A stretch of DNA of 36,106 bases from Levilactobacillus yonginensis. Lineage in GTDB: Bacteria; Bacillota; Bacilli; Lactobacillales; Lactobacillaceae. The translations under genes and the position numbers were made by a program. Position 1 is the first letter of the stretch, and each line of letters opens with the position of its first letter. This document shows, in pieces, positions 16,756 to 24,882 of the stretch. The DNA lies in NCBI RefSeq assembly GCF_003946265.1, contig NZ_RHNO01000023.1, positions 1 through 36,106 on the forward strand. The letters are read 5' to 3'. The notes beneath the pieces are model-generated. The model had not been told where the DNA came from. It ran no database searches and worked only from the letters and a program-made list of their open reading frames with translations.

Positions 16756-18186
16756 CTAGCTGTGAGTACGGTACCAGTCGTAAATGGCTTGCGCGTTTTG
16801 CTGGGGCAGGTAGCGGAGGCGAATGGCTTGGTTACCATTGCCCCGGCGGACGTTGATTGTCAGGTGGGCGAGTTGGGTTCGCTTCATCCAAATAGACTGA
16901 GATAAACGAACCGACTGAATATTTCGCAACGGAACGTAGGTGCAATCTAGCGTAAAAAAGTGGCCTGTTTGGAGAACCAGTAGATCGGGTTGGAGCCGAC
17001 TGCCGCCCGTGTGGCGCGCTGCAAACCGACCGGTTGCCACCGCTATGATTAACCAGACTGGCAAGAGCCACCAGCTAATTGTTGGCCAGAGCCACCCAAT
17101 TAGAAGAGCTGGTATCAAGATAATCAACACGGCATTACGAATCTGGTACCACGTCCGGCTGACCTGTAATTCTGTCAGACTGGGTGCCTGGGTAGGGAGC
17201 CAGTCGACAAATGGGTGAATCGTGTCGCGCGCCACCCGTTCGTTGATCACCGGTAAGATGGTGAGGTCGTTGTCGTCATCCTTAGCCGCTGCCTTGGAGG
17301 CGAGCAGAACTTGGACTGTTTGGAGGTGTAGCCCCCGGCGAAGTGGGTTTTGTTTGAAACGCAGAGCTTGGATACGGTCCAGTGGGGCACTGATGGTATT
17401 CCGTTGAAGCAGCCCCTTAGCTGTGTGAAGCTGATCATCGTCGCGAGTTAGCGTGAAGCGATAATAGTGCAAAAGTGTGCCCACGAAGGCCACTAGCCAG
17501 GTTAACAGGACAATGACTATGAGACTACCGATTAAGAATAAAATAGCGAGATGACTGGCTTCGTTGACGAGCAGATTCGTCCAAGAATGAGGTAGTTTAT
17601 CGTAAAGCCCTAGCAAAACTAGCAAAAATGGCAAGAAAATCAAGGAAGTCAGTGAAAATTTAATCAGGTCGGCCAGGGTAATTTGGTAGTGCGCTGCGGG
17701 AGCATTGACCGGGCCGTCTTCGACGACGGCCGCGGTTGGTGTGTCACCGACCGGCGCTGCCTGACGTAATCGATTGATTTCTTGAGCTACGGTTAAAGGA
17801 ACGGCGGCAAGACGGGCTTCTGGTTTACCTTCCTCGTGACTTGCCGTTTCAATCTGAACTTCCTCTAGGTGAAATGGTTGGAGATAAAACCACTGCTTCC
17901 GTTGGACGGTCTGAATCCGAACATAGGGGATGTGTTCGTGGTGCCGAACGAAGATCCCGGAGTGAATGATGAGGGCATCGGGGGTCACGGCATAAGTTAG
18001 CGTCACCCACTTCAGGATTGGCCAAATCAGAAATACGAAAAGCATTAGGAAAAATCCCCCCCAAAGAATGATGCGGGGGACGCCGTTTTGGGCTAATAAA
18101 ATAACGAAGAGGTACCAATAGTCTTTGATCGACGTCGCAATGTGTTGAATCAGTCCTAAAATGTTGGTGCGTCTAGGCGTTGTCAT
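16756..18186 (-). CDS. Bacterial PH-domain membrane protein (YdbT-like)
   Basis: 476 residues. Hydrophobic pairs near 20-60, 165-235 and 340-385 alternate with three soluble bPH_2-type domains. Each domain has the family pattern: TPDALIIHSGIFVRHHEHIPYVRIQTV, LHTAKGLLQRNTISAPLDRIQALRF, and LVLQTGHFFTLDCTYVPLRNIQSVRL. This is the layout of Bacillus YdbT. Its start overlaps the end of the smaller YdbS-like gene by 14 bases. In Bacillus the YdbS/YdbT pair is linked to resistance to LCI-type antimicrobial peptides; whether that holds here is inference. Confidence 0.9.
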   Translation of the reverse strand: MTTPRRTNILGLIQHIATSIKDYWYLFVILLAQNGVPRIILWGGFFLMLFVFLIWPILKWVTLTYAVTPDALIIHSGIFVRHHEHIPYVRIQTVQRKQWFYLQPFHLEEVQIETASHEEGKPEARLAAVPLTVAQEINRLRQAAPVGDTPTAAVVEDGPVNAPAAHYQITLADLIKFSLTSLIFLPFLLVLLGLYDKLPHSWTNLLVNEASHLAILFLIGSLIVIVLLTWLVAFVGTLLHYYRFTLTRDDDQLHTAKGLLQRNTISAPLDRIQALRFKQNPLRRGLHLQTVQVLLASKAAAKDDDNDLTILPVINERVARDTIHPFVDWLPTQAPSLTELQVSRTWYQIRNAVLIILIPALLIGWLWPTISWWLLPVWLIIAVATGRFAARHTGGSRLQPDLLVLQTGHFFTLDCTYVPLRNIQSVRLSQSIWMKRTQLAHLTINVRRGNGNQAIRLRYLPQQNAQAIYDWYRTHS

Positions 18187-18649
18187 GGCGGGCCTCCTGT
18201 GCGAGCCGCATGATTTGTTCCCGGAGTTGTTCGGCCTCAGCTAATTCTAGTCCTTCAATGTTATGGCTGGTCGAGGCGGTCGCAATCGAAACGGCCGTCA
18301 ACTTTTGCCACTGGAGAAGGGGACCAGCTTTTAACGTGACGTTTTGCACGCGGGCGATTGGAATCGCCACCCGTTTTTGAAAGATGAAACCGGCCTGCAT
18401 TTCGACGGCTAAATCTGATATCTGGTAGCGCGTAAAGCGATAGCGGTACGGAATCAGCCCCGCCTCAATGAGTGGTTCGGCAATGGTGATGACGAGGCCA
18501 ACGATGGTGATCCAAAGGGGCCAGTCCCAGTACTGGTAGGTCAACCACAGTAGCGCGGTGACGACCACGAGCGCGGCGCAGCTCCCCAGTGCGCTGAGCC
18601 CCCAGATCAGCTTGATGCGGGGTGGTAAATGGTGGGTCGTTGATGTCAT
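18173..18649 (-). CDS. Bacterial PH-domain membrane protein (YdbS-like)
   Basis: 158 residues with two membrane helices near the N-terminus (LIWGLSALGSCAALVVVTALLWL; LWITIVGLVITIAEPLIEAG) and one bPH_2 domain (YRFTRYQISDLAVEMQAGFIFQKRVAIP, IARVQNVTLKAGPLLQWQKL; read as consecutive segments). It is the first gene of the minus-strand unit and has a GGAGAGGAG site before ATG 18649. The pairing of a one-domain and a three-domain PH protein is the conserved ydbS-ydbT arrangement, probably forming a membrane complex. Confidence 0.88.
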   Translation of the reverse strand: MTSTTHHLPPRIKLIWGLSALGSCAALVVVTALLWLTYQYWDWPLWITIVGLVITIAEPLIEAGLIPYRYRFTRYQISDLAVEMQAGFIFQKRVAIPIARVQNVTLKAGPLLQWQKLTAVSIATASTSHNIEGLELAEAEQLREQIMRLAQEARHDNA

Positions 18650-18817
18650 AGATGAAACTCCTCTCCTGAGTTATTTCCAGTGTAGCAACTGACCGTGGCC
18701 CTGACAAGTTGACCCCTAGTGACCGCTTTGCCGACCACCGTAGCTGGGGTCATGGCTGGGTTAGTTGTTAACCTAAAGGTTGAAAATTAGAAAATCGTTA
18801 TCAAACCAAGAATAATA

Positions 18818-19037
18818 AGGCGTTATAGACTTAAAATTAGTCTCACCCAGCCACCTCTGCCCCCCTCCGGTTAAACGGGTTCTTGGAAACTAAGCTAGCT
18901 TACATGCCTGAATGACTGCACTTACGCAATAGTATTGACGAACGGTAAGGCGGCAATTTTTCACTATGTCTGACTAAACACCAATATCCAATCCTGGTTG
19001 TGTCAGACATGGTGGGTGTTTCAGTGCTTTCAACCTT
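18818..19037 (-). repeat. Long composite repeat, copy without insertions
   Basis: Read on the minus strand this matches 31570-32109 in order: GAAACACCCAC, AGGATTG, CAGACATAGTGA, CCGCCTTACCGTTCG, TTGCGTAAGTGC, GTCATTCAGGC, GTAAGCTAG, GTTTAACCGGAGG, and GGTGAGACTAATTTTAAGTC. Where the other copy holds structured elements 6 and 7, this one runs straight on. Near its minus-strand start, CACCATGTCTGAC pairs with GTCAGACATAGTG (one mismatch). It fills most of the gap between the ydbS-like gene and the PyrR-controlled promoter; 18650-18817 shows nothing I recognise. Confidence 0.82.
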
Positions 19038-19285
19038 TAGTTGTTAACCTCAAAGTAAATTGATGAGGGTGGCTAGTGACTTGAGACAGAGGAGGCCGTG
19101 ACTCTGTTTAAAGTTGGGCTAGCTTTCAAGTGAATGAGAAATTTGTTTTTTGACTGAAGTGGATTAATGGCAAGCACGATTAGTTAACCGACTAGTCGTG
19201 ATAAAAATAAAAATTAAAAAGCTGACAGGCCGTGGCACCTGCAGAGTGTAACGGTTAACCTCAAACTAATTTTAATGAATGGTGA

Positions 19286-19314
19286 TTGACGGATACTTTT
19301 TGGCCCCGTATAAT
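19286..19314 (+). promoter_or_regulatory. Promoter of the PyrR-controlled leader
   Basis: TTGACG at 19286-19291 and a perfect TATAAT at 19309-19314 are separated by 17 bases. It drives the attenuator leader that follows. Confidence 0.85.
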
Positions 19315-19334
19315 ACCTAACAACAACCAAATAG

Positions 19335-19436
19335 TCCTTTTAACTTAGTCCTGTGAGGCTAACAAAGGTTCGGTAGAAGTATGCCCTTGGCATGCACCTA
19401 GCGGCCTGAATCCTTGCGGAATTTGGCCGCTTTTTT
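19335..19436 (+). promoter_or_regulatory. PyrR-type attenuator (binding loop plus terminator)
   Basis: The leader contains AGTCCTGTGAGGCT at 19347-19360, the PyrR recognition sequence (AGTCC-N-G-N-GAGGCT), flanked by TCCTTT and AAAGG, which close the anti-antiterminator stem (19335-19368). It is followed by a terminator: AGCGGCC at 19400-19406, GGCCGCT at 19425-19431, then a T run to 19436. With UMP or UTP bound, PyrR would favour the terminator. The downstream gene is a nucleoside deoxyribosyltransferase rather than a pyr biosynthetic gene. Confidence 0.85.
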
Positions 19437-19480
19437 CATGGCCAATTGGTTGAAAGACAAACGATGGAGGAGTTTTATAC

Positions 19481-19921
19481 ATGGCACAGATTTATGTAGC
19501 AAGTCCGTTCTTTAGTCCCGAACAGGTCGACCGGGTGAAACGCTTGGAGGCCGCTTTGGAAGCCAATCCGACGGTGACCGATTTTTATTCACCCCGGTTG
19601 CATCAAGATGCTGAGCATGAACAGTTCACGAAGCCGTGGGCCACTGAAATCTTCCACCGCGATATGGGGCAAATTGCCGCAGCGGACGTGATTGTGACGG
19701 TCATTGACTTCGAGGCTAAAAACTTAGACTCTGGTACGGCCTACGAATTGGGCGTCGCAACGATGAGCGATAAGCCAATTCTAGCCCTGCAGGAAAAGGA
19801 CGAAGCGGTCAACCTGATGATTACCGAAAGTATGCACTGGTACACCAAGAACGTTGCCGACTTTGAAACGTATGATTTTAATCAGATGACTCCTGGCGAA
19901 TTCGTTGGTGAAATCCTTTAA
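19481..19921 (+). CDS. Nucleoside 2-deoxyribosyltransferase
   Basis: 146 residues. The enzyme moves deoxyribose between nucleobases in salvage. Marks seen are the N-terminal IYVASPFFSPEQ, the aspartate strand AADVIVTVIDF, and DSGTAYELGVA, whose glutamate is the family's catalytic nucleophile; NLMITES lies near the C-terminus. Length fits lactobacillary NTD enzymes. GGAGGAG precedes the ATG. A PyrR-type attenuator in its leader means expression should rise when pyrimidines are scarce. The nucleobase permease gene follows after 376 bases, separated by structured repeat element 4. Confidence 0.93.
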   Translation: MAQIYVASPFFSPEQVDRVKRLEAALEANPTVTDFYSPRLHQDAEHEQFTKPWATEIFHRDMGQIAAADVIVTVIDFEAKNLDSGTAYELGVATMSDKPILALQEKDEAVNLMITESMHWYTKNVADFETYDFNQMTPGEFVGEIL

Positions 19922-19944
19922 ATAAACGTTGTCGGGTGTATGCC

Positions 19945-20086
19945 GCTAGCTACAGGCCTTGTAGGGCTGGAACGCTGTGCGCACGTTTGGGAGCCAAAAA
20001 GCGGTCTCCCAAGCCGGCGCTGCCTAAACGGCGAAAATCATGCCGTTAAGGCAGTTTCACGGCTGAGCCCACGGCCTTCCGCTAGC
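19945..20086 (+). repeat. Structured repeat element 4 (142 bases)
   Basis: Outer arms pair GCTAGC, AGGCC and GGGCT blocks (19945-19968 with 20065-20086) with small bulges. The first hairpin is TTGGGA-loop-TCCCAA with GCCAAAAAGCGGTC in the loop. The second pairs CTGCCTAAACGGC with GCCGTTAAGGCAG (one mismatch). GGGCTGGAACGC follows the left arm and TTTCACGGC precedes the right arm. The rest of the 376-base gap (20087-20280) shows nothing else. Confidence 0.77.
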
Positions 20087-20297
20087 TAAATAGTGGTAAT
20101 TTATGACCGGTAAATATTTGAAATTCTGGCATATCTTGATGGGCGGACGTTACAACTTGGTGGGTTATTAATTAAATGAAATATGTCCAGTCATTTGACT
20201 TAACTAAGTCAGTGACATCAATTGTGAACCTGACTATCAATGTGTAGCGTGGCAGTTAGAGACGGCTTCGAAGAACTAAAGAGAAAGGTGAGAATCC

Positions 20298-21701
20298 ATG
20301 GCACAAGACCTGAAAGCTTATGGCAACAAAGGCCCGGCTGAGTTTGGACGGGTTGAATCGATTCCGTTGGCTCATCGGCGGATGTCTAACTGGGACTTAT
20401 TTGCAACGTGGATCGGGGCAAACGCGAACAACGGAACCTGGTACATTGGGGGAGTCATTGCCGCCTGTGGGTTTCTAACAGCGTCGACCACGTTGGTGAT
20501 TGTGGGGCTGATTTCATACGCCTTGCTTGCGGTTGCGAGTTACATGGGTTATCGGACCGGTGTGCCAGCCATGGCACTGACCCGGGCATCGTTTGGATTA
20601 CGGGGGAGTTTCATTCCTTCCGTGATCAACGTGATTCAATTTATTGGATGGGCCGCAGTGAATACTTTCATTGCGGCAACGTCGATCAGCTATATCTTTG
20701 GGGAATTGTTTGGCTGGCCGCTTTACGGCAAGCCAGGTGGGACGTTTGGGCTGATTGTCGGTATTATTATTATGAGTATCCTGCATTTATTGAGTATTTC
20801 AGTCGGGGAAAAATCTGTGCGGATGATTGAACGGGTCGGCATTGTGCTGGTCGTCATCTTTGTCTTGTGGGAATCGGTGGTCGTCTTTCAAACTGTCTCC
20901 TTCCACGACATTGTGTCCTGGCAGCCACCGCACAGCTTGCGGATGTCCTCGGGGGTTGCGGCTGATACACTAGCAGCATTCAACTTGGCCTGGGTAACGG
21001 CGGCCTCTGACTTTAGTCGGTTCACGGCTAAGAAGTCGGCAGCGACGACCTATTCCTTCCTTGGAGCTAATCTCGGCCTCTTCTGGTTCGCGTTCATTGG
21101 GTTGTTCGCCACGATTGGGACGGCGGTCTCGCTGAATCATTTCGACCCGAATAACTCTGATCCCAGTACGGTCGCAGCTAAATTGGGCTTAGGCATCATT
21201 GCACTGTTGGTCATTGTCTTGACCAGTACCACGGCCAACGCGGTCAACTTGATGTCGGCGGGATCGGCGCTGACAAACATGACGCATCGACTATCGTTGA
21301 ATGTTAGTCTGTGGATCGTGACGTTAACGGCCACACTGGTAACCTTTATTCCGGTTTACCTGGCCAGTTTCTTGGACGTGTTTGAGGCGTTCTTGGATGG
21401 AATTGGGATGTTCTTGGGACCAGAGATTGCCATCTTCTTGGTTGATTACTTCTTCCTGAAGCGTAAGCAGTATGAACTAGGTGAGTTTACGAAAGTCCGT
21501 GGCGCATACTGGTACACGCACGGGATTAATTGGCTGGCGGTCATCAGTTGGATTCTGGGGGTCGTCTCTTACTGGGGACTAAAGCAGGTACCAGCGATTG
21601 CCAATACCGTTGGTGCAACGTTTATTGCGATGGCCATTACGGCGGTAATCTACTGGTTATTGATGCGAGCAACCCGGTCACAGGTGGTTCCAGCAAAATA
21701 A
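20298..21701 (+). CDS. NCS1 family nucleobase permease (CodB-like)
   Basis: 467 residues, twelve predicted membrane helices. Family marks include WDLFATWIGANANNGTWYIGG in helix 1, AMALTRASFGLRG, QFIGWAAVNTFIA and NLAWVTAASDFSRFTAKKS. NCS1 proteins bring in cytosine, purines or related bases with protons or sodium. The ATG has GAGAAAGGTGAG upstream. Placement after the PyrR-attenuated deoxyribosyltransferase suggests pyrimidine or nucleobase salvage, but the exact base is not determinable. A strong terminator follows. Confidence 0.9.
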   Translation: MAQDLKAYGNKGPAEFGRVESIPLAHRRMSNWDLFATWIGANANNGTWYIGGVIAACGFLTASTTLVIVGLISYALLAVASYMGYRTGVPAMALTRASFGLRGSFIPSVINVIQFIGWAAVNTFIAATSISYIFGELFGWPLYGKPGGTFGLIVGIIIMSILHLLSISVGEKSVRMIERVGIVLVVIFVLWESVVVFQTVSFHDIVSWQPPHSLRMSSGVAADTLAAFNLAWVTAASDFSRFTAKKSAATTYSFLGANLGLFWFAFIGLFATIGTAVSLNHFDPNNSDPSTVAAKLGLGIIALLVIVLTSTTANAVNLMSAGSALTNMTHRLSLNVSLWIVTLTATLVTFIPVYLASFLDVFEAFLDGIGMFLGPEIAIFLVDYFFLKRKQYELGEFTKVRGAYWYTHGINWLAVISWILGVVSYWGLKQVPAIANTVGATFIAMAITAVIYWLLMRATRSQVVPAK

Positions 21702-21771
21702 GTGTTTAAAACTGTGTAACTCAGCGCGGTTTTTGGTGAAGGCCAAGCTGGTTACCAGCCTTAATAAAAAT

Positions 21772-21812
21772 AAAAACCGGGTTCCCGCACCTTTGGCGGG
21801 GACCCGGTTTTT
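21772..21812 (+). terminator. Terminator of the permease gene
   Basis: AAAAACCGGGTTCCCGC pairs with GCGGGGACCCGGTTTTT (one mismatch near the loop). The T run works rightward; the A run on the other arm could also serve the opposite strand. Confidence 0.92.
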
Positions 21813-21841
21813 AATCATCAACTAGTTAAATTGGTCGCACT

Positions 21842-22017
21842 CCGGAGGCCAGGGATTCCGCCTGCCGTGGGGGACGCTTCAGCCAAAGGACGGGCTTCTC
21901 GCTCGATTTGAAGCCACGAAGGCCCCCTGTCTTCAAAGTCGCCCGTGCTGTAGGCTGGCAAAAAAATCGCCAGCTAACACCACTTTCACGGCTGGCTACA
22001 TCCCTGGTCTCCTCCGG
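21842..22017 (+). repeat. Structured repeat element 5 (176 bases)
   Basis: Left arm CCGGAGGCCAGGGAT (21842-21856) pairs with 22000-22017, leaving a three-base bulge. Internal hairpins include GGCTTC/GAAGCC and GCTGGC/GCCAGC. The conserved order CGTGGGGGACGC, GCCAAAGGACGG, TTTGAAGCC, GTCTTCAAA, CCCGTGCTGTA, TAACACC matches the minus-strand reading of elements 2 and 7. TTTCACGGC near the right arm matches element 4. Outside the element and the terminator, the gap 21702-22215 shows nothing I can name. Confidence 0.78.
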
Positions 22018-22215
22018 TTCTGATTGTGGTGGAACATGATTACCGCTGACAGGGGGTTAGTTGAGCCACCCATGCCGACCAAGCTTGTAGACTAGGAACT
22101 TTCGAGGCTTCAAGTTGTGTCCGTTCCTACCATTGGTTAAGCATAAATCTAGGGAAATACGGACCTGATACCGCGTTATATTGAAAATTAAATAGACTTG
22201 TCATCAGGAGGGGGG

Positions 22216-22911
22216 TTATTTTGCTAAATTTTGAACCAACAACCGGGCGACTGCTTTGGCCGAAAAGGGATTTTGACCGGTAATCAGATGGCCATCCTGA
22301 ACGGCATATTCCTTGTAGGCACGGCGCTTTAGGAAGGTCGCCCCTCGTTGTTCAGCAACTGCTTGATTGAAAAACGGAACGACTGATTGCTTGCCAGCCA
22401 AAATCTCCTCAGATTTGGTAAACCCGGTGACGTTGCGGTTAGCAATTAAATATTCGCCGGAAGCCGTTTGAATGTTTAGGAGTCCTGCAATCCCATGACA
22501 GACGGCTGTAACGTAACCACCGTTGGCATAGATACTGGCAGCGAGGCTCTGAAGGGGTTTATTGTCGGGGAAATCCCACATGACACCGTGACCGCCAGCA
22601 TAGTAAATTGCGGCGTAATCCGCCGGGTCAACCTGCGTTGGTGCTAGTGAATGGGTTAACGCCCGCTGTTGGAAGTCGGCAGTCTCATAGAACGCCATAA
22701 TTTCACTATCGGTGTATTTCATGCTACGCGGATCCAGCGGCACGAAACCGCCCTTAGGACTGACATAATCGATCTGATAGCCGGCCTGCTGTAGAATTAG
22801 GGCAAATTCGGTCGCTTCGCCCAGCCACAATCCAGTCGGGTCGGTCGTATTGCCATAGCGTGTCGTATTTGTAAGTACAATTAGGATTTTCTTTAAAGGT
22901 TTTGATTGCAT
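22216..22911 (-). CDS. DJ-1/PfpI family protein (Hsp31-like)
   Basis: 231 residues. The nucleophile elbow AVCHGIAGLLN provides the catalytic cysteine; YYAGGHGVMWDFPDN is the preceding family block, and the N-terminus has ILIVLTNTTRYG and TGLWLGEATEFALILQQAGY. Members with this layout act as glyoxalase III-type deglycating enzymes, chaperones or related stress proteins (known of the family). It overlaps the upstream ArsR gene by 19 bases, so the pair is co-transcribed and probably induced together with the divergent oxidoreductase by the same signal. Confidence 0.9.
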   Translation of the reverse strand: MQSKPLKKILIVLTNTTRYGNTTDPTGLWLGEATEFALILQQAGYQIDYVSPKGGFVPLDPRSMKYTDSEIMAFYETADFQQRALTHSLAPTQVDPADYAAIYYAGGHGVMWDFPDNKPLQSLAASIYANGGYVTAVCHGIAGLLNIQTASGEYLIANRNVTGFTKSEEILAGKQSVVPFFNQAVAEQRGATFLKRRAYKEYAVQDGHLITGQNPFSAKAVARLLVQNLAK

Positions 22912-23231
22912 GTCATCGTCTCCGTAACGTGGTCTAAGAGGGTCTTCAATTGGTCAATGGCTTTGGTCTGATGCGTGAGATAGTAGAAGTTCTTCGTCCC
23001 TTCCCGTCGATAGTCGACGAGCTGAACGTCCTTTAAAATTTTGAGATGGTGCGACACGGCTGGCCGTGAGAGCCCTGTGACGCCGATGAGGTCGGTAACC
23101 TGAAGTCCTCGATGGATAACCTTCTGATCCAGTAGTGCAATGATGATCGCTTGGCGCTTCTGATCTCCCAGTGCGACTAGAAAGTCGCTAGAGCGCGTGA
23201 ACTCGTGTTTTAATTTGGTTAAATTCGACAA
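22893..23231 (-). CDS. ArsR family transcriptional regulator
   Basis: 112 residues from TTG 23231, with AGGTGAT six bases upstream. A winged helix is clear: FLVALGDQKRQAIIIALLDQ, VTDLIGVTGLSRPAVSHHLKIL, VQLVDYRREGTKNFYYL. It lacks the CXC metal motif of ArsR/SmtB sensors, so it probably responds to something other than arsenic or zinc, for example oxidants or reactive electrophiles (inference from its neighbours). It shares an operator-rich divergent region with the oxidoreductase gene. Confidence 0.92.
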   Translation of the reverse strand: MSNLTKLKHEFTRSSDFLVALGDQKRQAIIIALLDQKVIHRGLQVTDLIGVTGLSRPAVSHHLKILKDVQLVDYRREGTKNFYYLTHQTKAIDQLKTLLDHVTETMTCNQNL

Positions 23232-23244
23232 TTTATATCACCTA

Positions 23245-23294
23245 ATCGTTTATTATTTTAAACAATTAAAACATGCTATTGTCTCTTTGTCAAC
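23245..23294 (-). promoter_or_regulatory. Promoter and operator of the arsR-DJ-1 unit
   Basis: On the minus strand, TTGACA (23289-23294), 17 bases, then TTTAAT (23266-23271). Directly downstream is ATCGTTTA-N6-TAAACAAT (23245-23266), a dyad with one mismatch per half-site that overlaps the start of transcription. Confidence 0.75.
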
Positions 23295-23329
23295 TTTGAT
23301 GTAGCAATGATCAGTCTCAAACTTATTCG

Positions 23330-23388
23330 TTGACATTTTTAAACCAATTGTGTAATATGATTTTTAATCGTTCAAAAATATAAACGGA
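23330..23388 (+). promoter_or_regulatory. Promoter and operator of the oxidoreductase gene
   Basis: TTGACA at 23330-23335, 17 bases, TAATAT at 23353-23358. Then ATCGTTCA-N6-TAAACGGA (23367-23388), the same layout and nearly the same half-sites as the operator on the other side. Confidence 0.75.
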
Positions 23389-23405
23389 AAAGAGTGCGAA
23401 ACAGC

Positions 23406-24416
23406 GTGTCTAAAACTATGAAAGCCGCCGTAATTACTCACTATCAGCAAGTCATACCCAGCATCAAGACCGTCGCCATCCCAACGCTGCAACCAACCGA
23501 CGTACTAGTCAAAATCAAAGCTGCCAGTATCAACCCCATCGACCTGAAAACGATGGCAGGTGGCCTAAAAATATTACTGTCTTACCAGATGCCACTGATC
23601 ATCGGCAGTGATTTTGCCGGCGAAGTAGTGGCTGTGGGTACCGACGTCACAACCTTTAAGGTTGGCGACGCCGTGTACGGTCGGCCTCGTAAGAACCGGA
23701 TTGGTACCTTCGCGGAATACTTGGCGGTCGATGCTAACGATATCGCCTTAAAGCCCCGCAATCTCAGCTTCAAGGAGGCAGCCGCAATGCCACTAGTCGG
23801 TTTGACGAGTTATCAGGCGCTCCACGATATCCTACAAATTAAACCTGGCCAACACGTACTGATTCAAGCCGGTTCGGGGGGCATTGGCACAGTAGCCATT
23901 CAGTTGGCCAAGCGCCTCGGTGCCATTGTCGCGACCACAACCAGCCCGCGAAATTTCGATCTCGTTCGCAAGTTGGGCGCCGACCGCGTCATCGATTACC
24001 ATACTGAAAACTTTGCGGATGCGCTGACGGATTACGACGCTGTGTTTGATACTCTAGGTGGAAAAAATCTCGAGCAAGCCTTCTCAATCGTCAAACCAGG
24101 CGGCCAGGTGGTTAGCATCTCCGGTTTGCCTAATGCCCGTTTCGCAAAGGAATATGGTCTCTCACGATGGAAACGTGGCCTCTTCAGACTAGCAACGCAT
24201 CGGCTAGATCACTTGGAAAAGCAGACACAGGTAGCCTATCGGTTTCTCTTCATGTGGCCTAGTGGTACTGAGCTAGCAGAATTAACGCGCTTAATAGAAC
24301 AGGAGCAATTGCGTCCAATTATCGATCGCAACTTTAATTTTGATGAACTGAATCGTGCGCTAGCTTACGCTAAGAACGGACACGCTCGCGGAAAAATCAT
24401 CCTTAACATTAGTTAG
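23406..24416 (+). CDS. MDR-family zinc-independent NADP oxidoreductase (quinone reductase-like)
   Basis: 336 residues from GTG 23406; GTG 23394 lies in the purine-rich ribosome site and ATG 23418 is further away but possible. The N-terminal GroES-like part has KAASINPIDLKTMAGG and IIGSDFAGEVVAVG. The Rossmann part has LIQAGSGGIGTVAIQLAKRLGA and DRVIDYHTENF. The zinc-binding cysteines of alcohol dehydrogenases are missing, which points to a quinone or enone reductase. It is divergent from the arsR-DJ-1 pair and shares operators with it. A clear terminator follows. Confidence 0.9.
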   Translation: MSKTMKAAVITHYQQVIPSIKTVAIPTLQPTDVLVKIKAASINPIDLKTMAGGLKILLSYQMPLIIGSDFAGEVVAVGTDVTTFKVGDAVYGRPRKNRIGTFAEYLAVDANDIALKPRNLSFKEAAAMPLVGLTSYQALHDILQIKPGQHVLIQAGSGGIGTVAIQLAKRLGAIVATTTSPRNFDLVRKLGADRVIDYHTENFADALTDYDAVFDTLGGKNLEQAFSIVKPGGQVVSISGLPNARFAKEYGLSRWKRGLFRLATHRLDHLEKQTQVAYRFLFMWPSGTELAELTRLIEQEQLRPIIDRNFNFDELNRALAYAKNGHARGKIILNIS

Positions 24417-24611
24417 TCAAAAAGGTCGGGGATCTACTAACTGATTAATTTTTGGGTATACGAAATAGACTAGTCACTTAAAGTGACTGGTAAACTTGGG
24501 GAGTGGTCAGTTATTATGATTTTCACTTTTTTAGCGAGGGTGTAATTGGATGGCTGGTCAAATCTAGCCAAGTGATGCATCGTTCGTAGAAGGCGTTGTA
24601 TTGCTCTCATG

Positions 24612-24650
24612 ACAATTCTCTTAGTGGGTGGCTTTGAGAATTGTTTTTTT
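24612..24650 (+). terminator. Terminator of the oxidoreductase gene
   Basis: ACAATTCTC pairs with GAGAATTGT and is followed by a run of T. It lies about 200 bases after the stop codon. Confidence 0.82.
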
Positions 24651-24731
24651 ATTCCTCGATAATAGTCACTATTCTAATTTTCTAAACACACTTTTTATTA
24701 GTTCATAGACTAAGAAAAGACTTGGTGGAAA

Positions 24732-24780
24732 CTATGAGACCGTCATTTTCCAGCCCATAGCTGGCGGCCGGTAAGGCGGA
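24732..24780 (-). repeat. Remnant of the structured repeat family
   Basis: On the minus strand it reads CCGCCTTACCG, then TATGGGCTGGAA, then ACGGTCTC. These are the left flank, the left-arm core and the loop core of elements 1, 4 and 6, brought together by loss of the sequence between. No matching right arm is present. Confidence 0.5.
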
Positions 24781-24825
24781 TGAACACACAAGTTAATGTT
24801 AGTGTTATAACAACCTTTAAGCCGC

Positions 24826-24867
24826 AAAAAAAGAGCTAGGTATGAGTGATTTCATACCTAGCTCTTT
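24826..24867 (-). terminator. Terminator of the exopolysaccharide operon
   Basis: AAAGAGCTAGGTATG pairs perfectly with its complement. On the minus strand the hairpin is followed by seven T, directly after the deacetylase gene. Confidence 0.93.
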
Positions 24868-24882
24868 AACGTATCATCAGGC

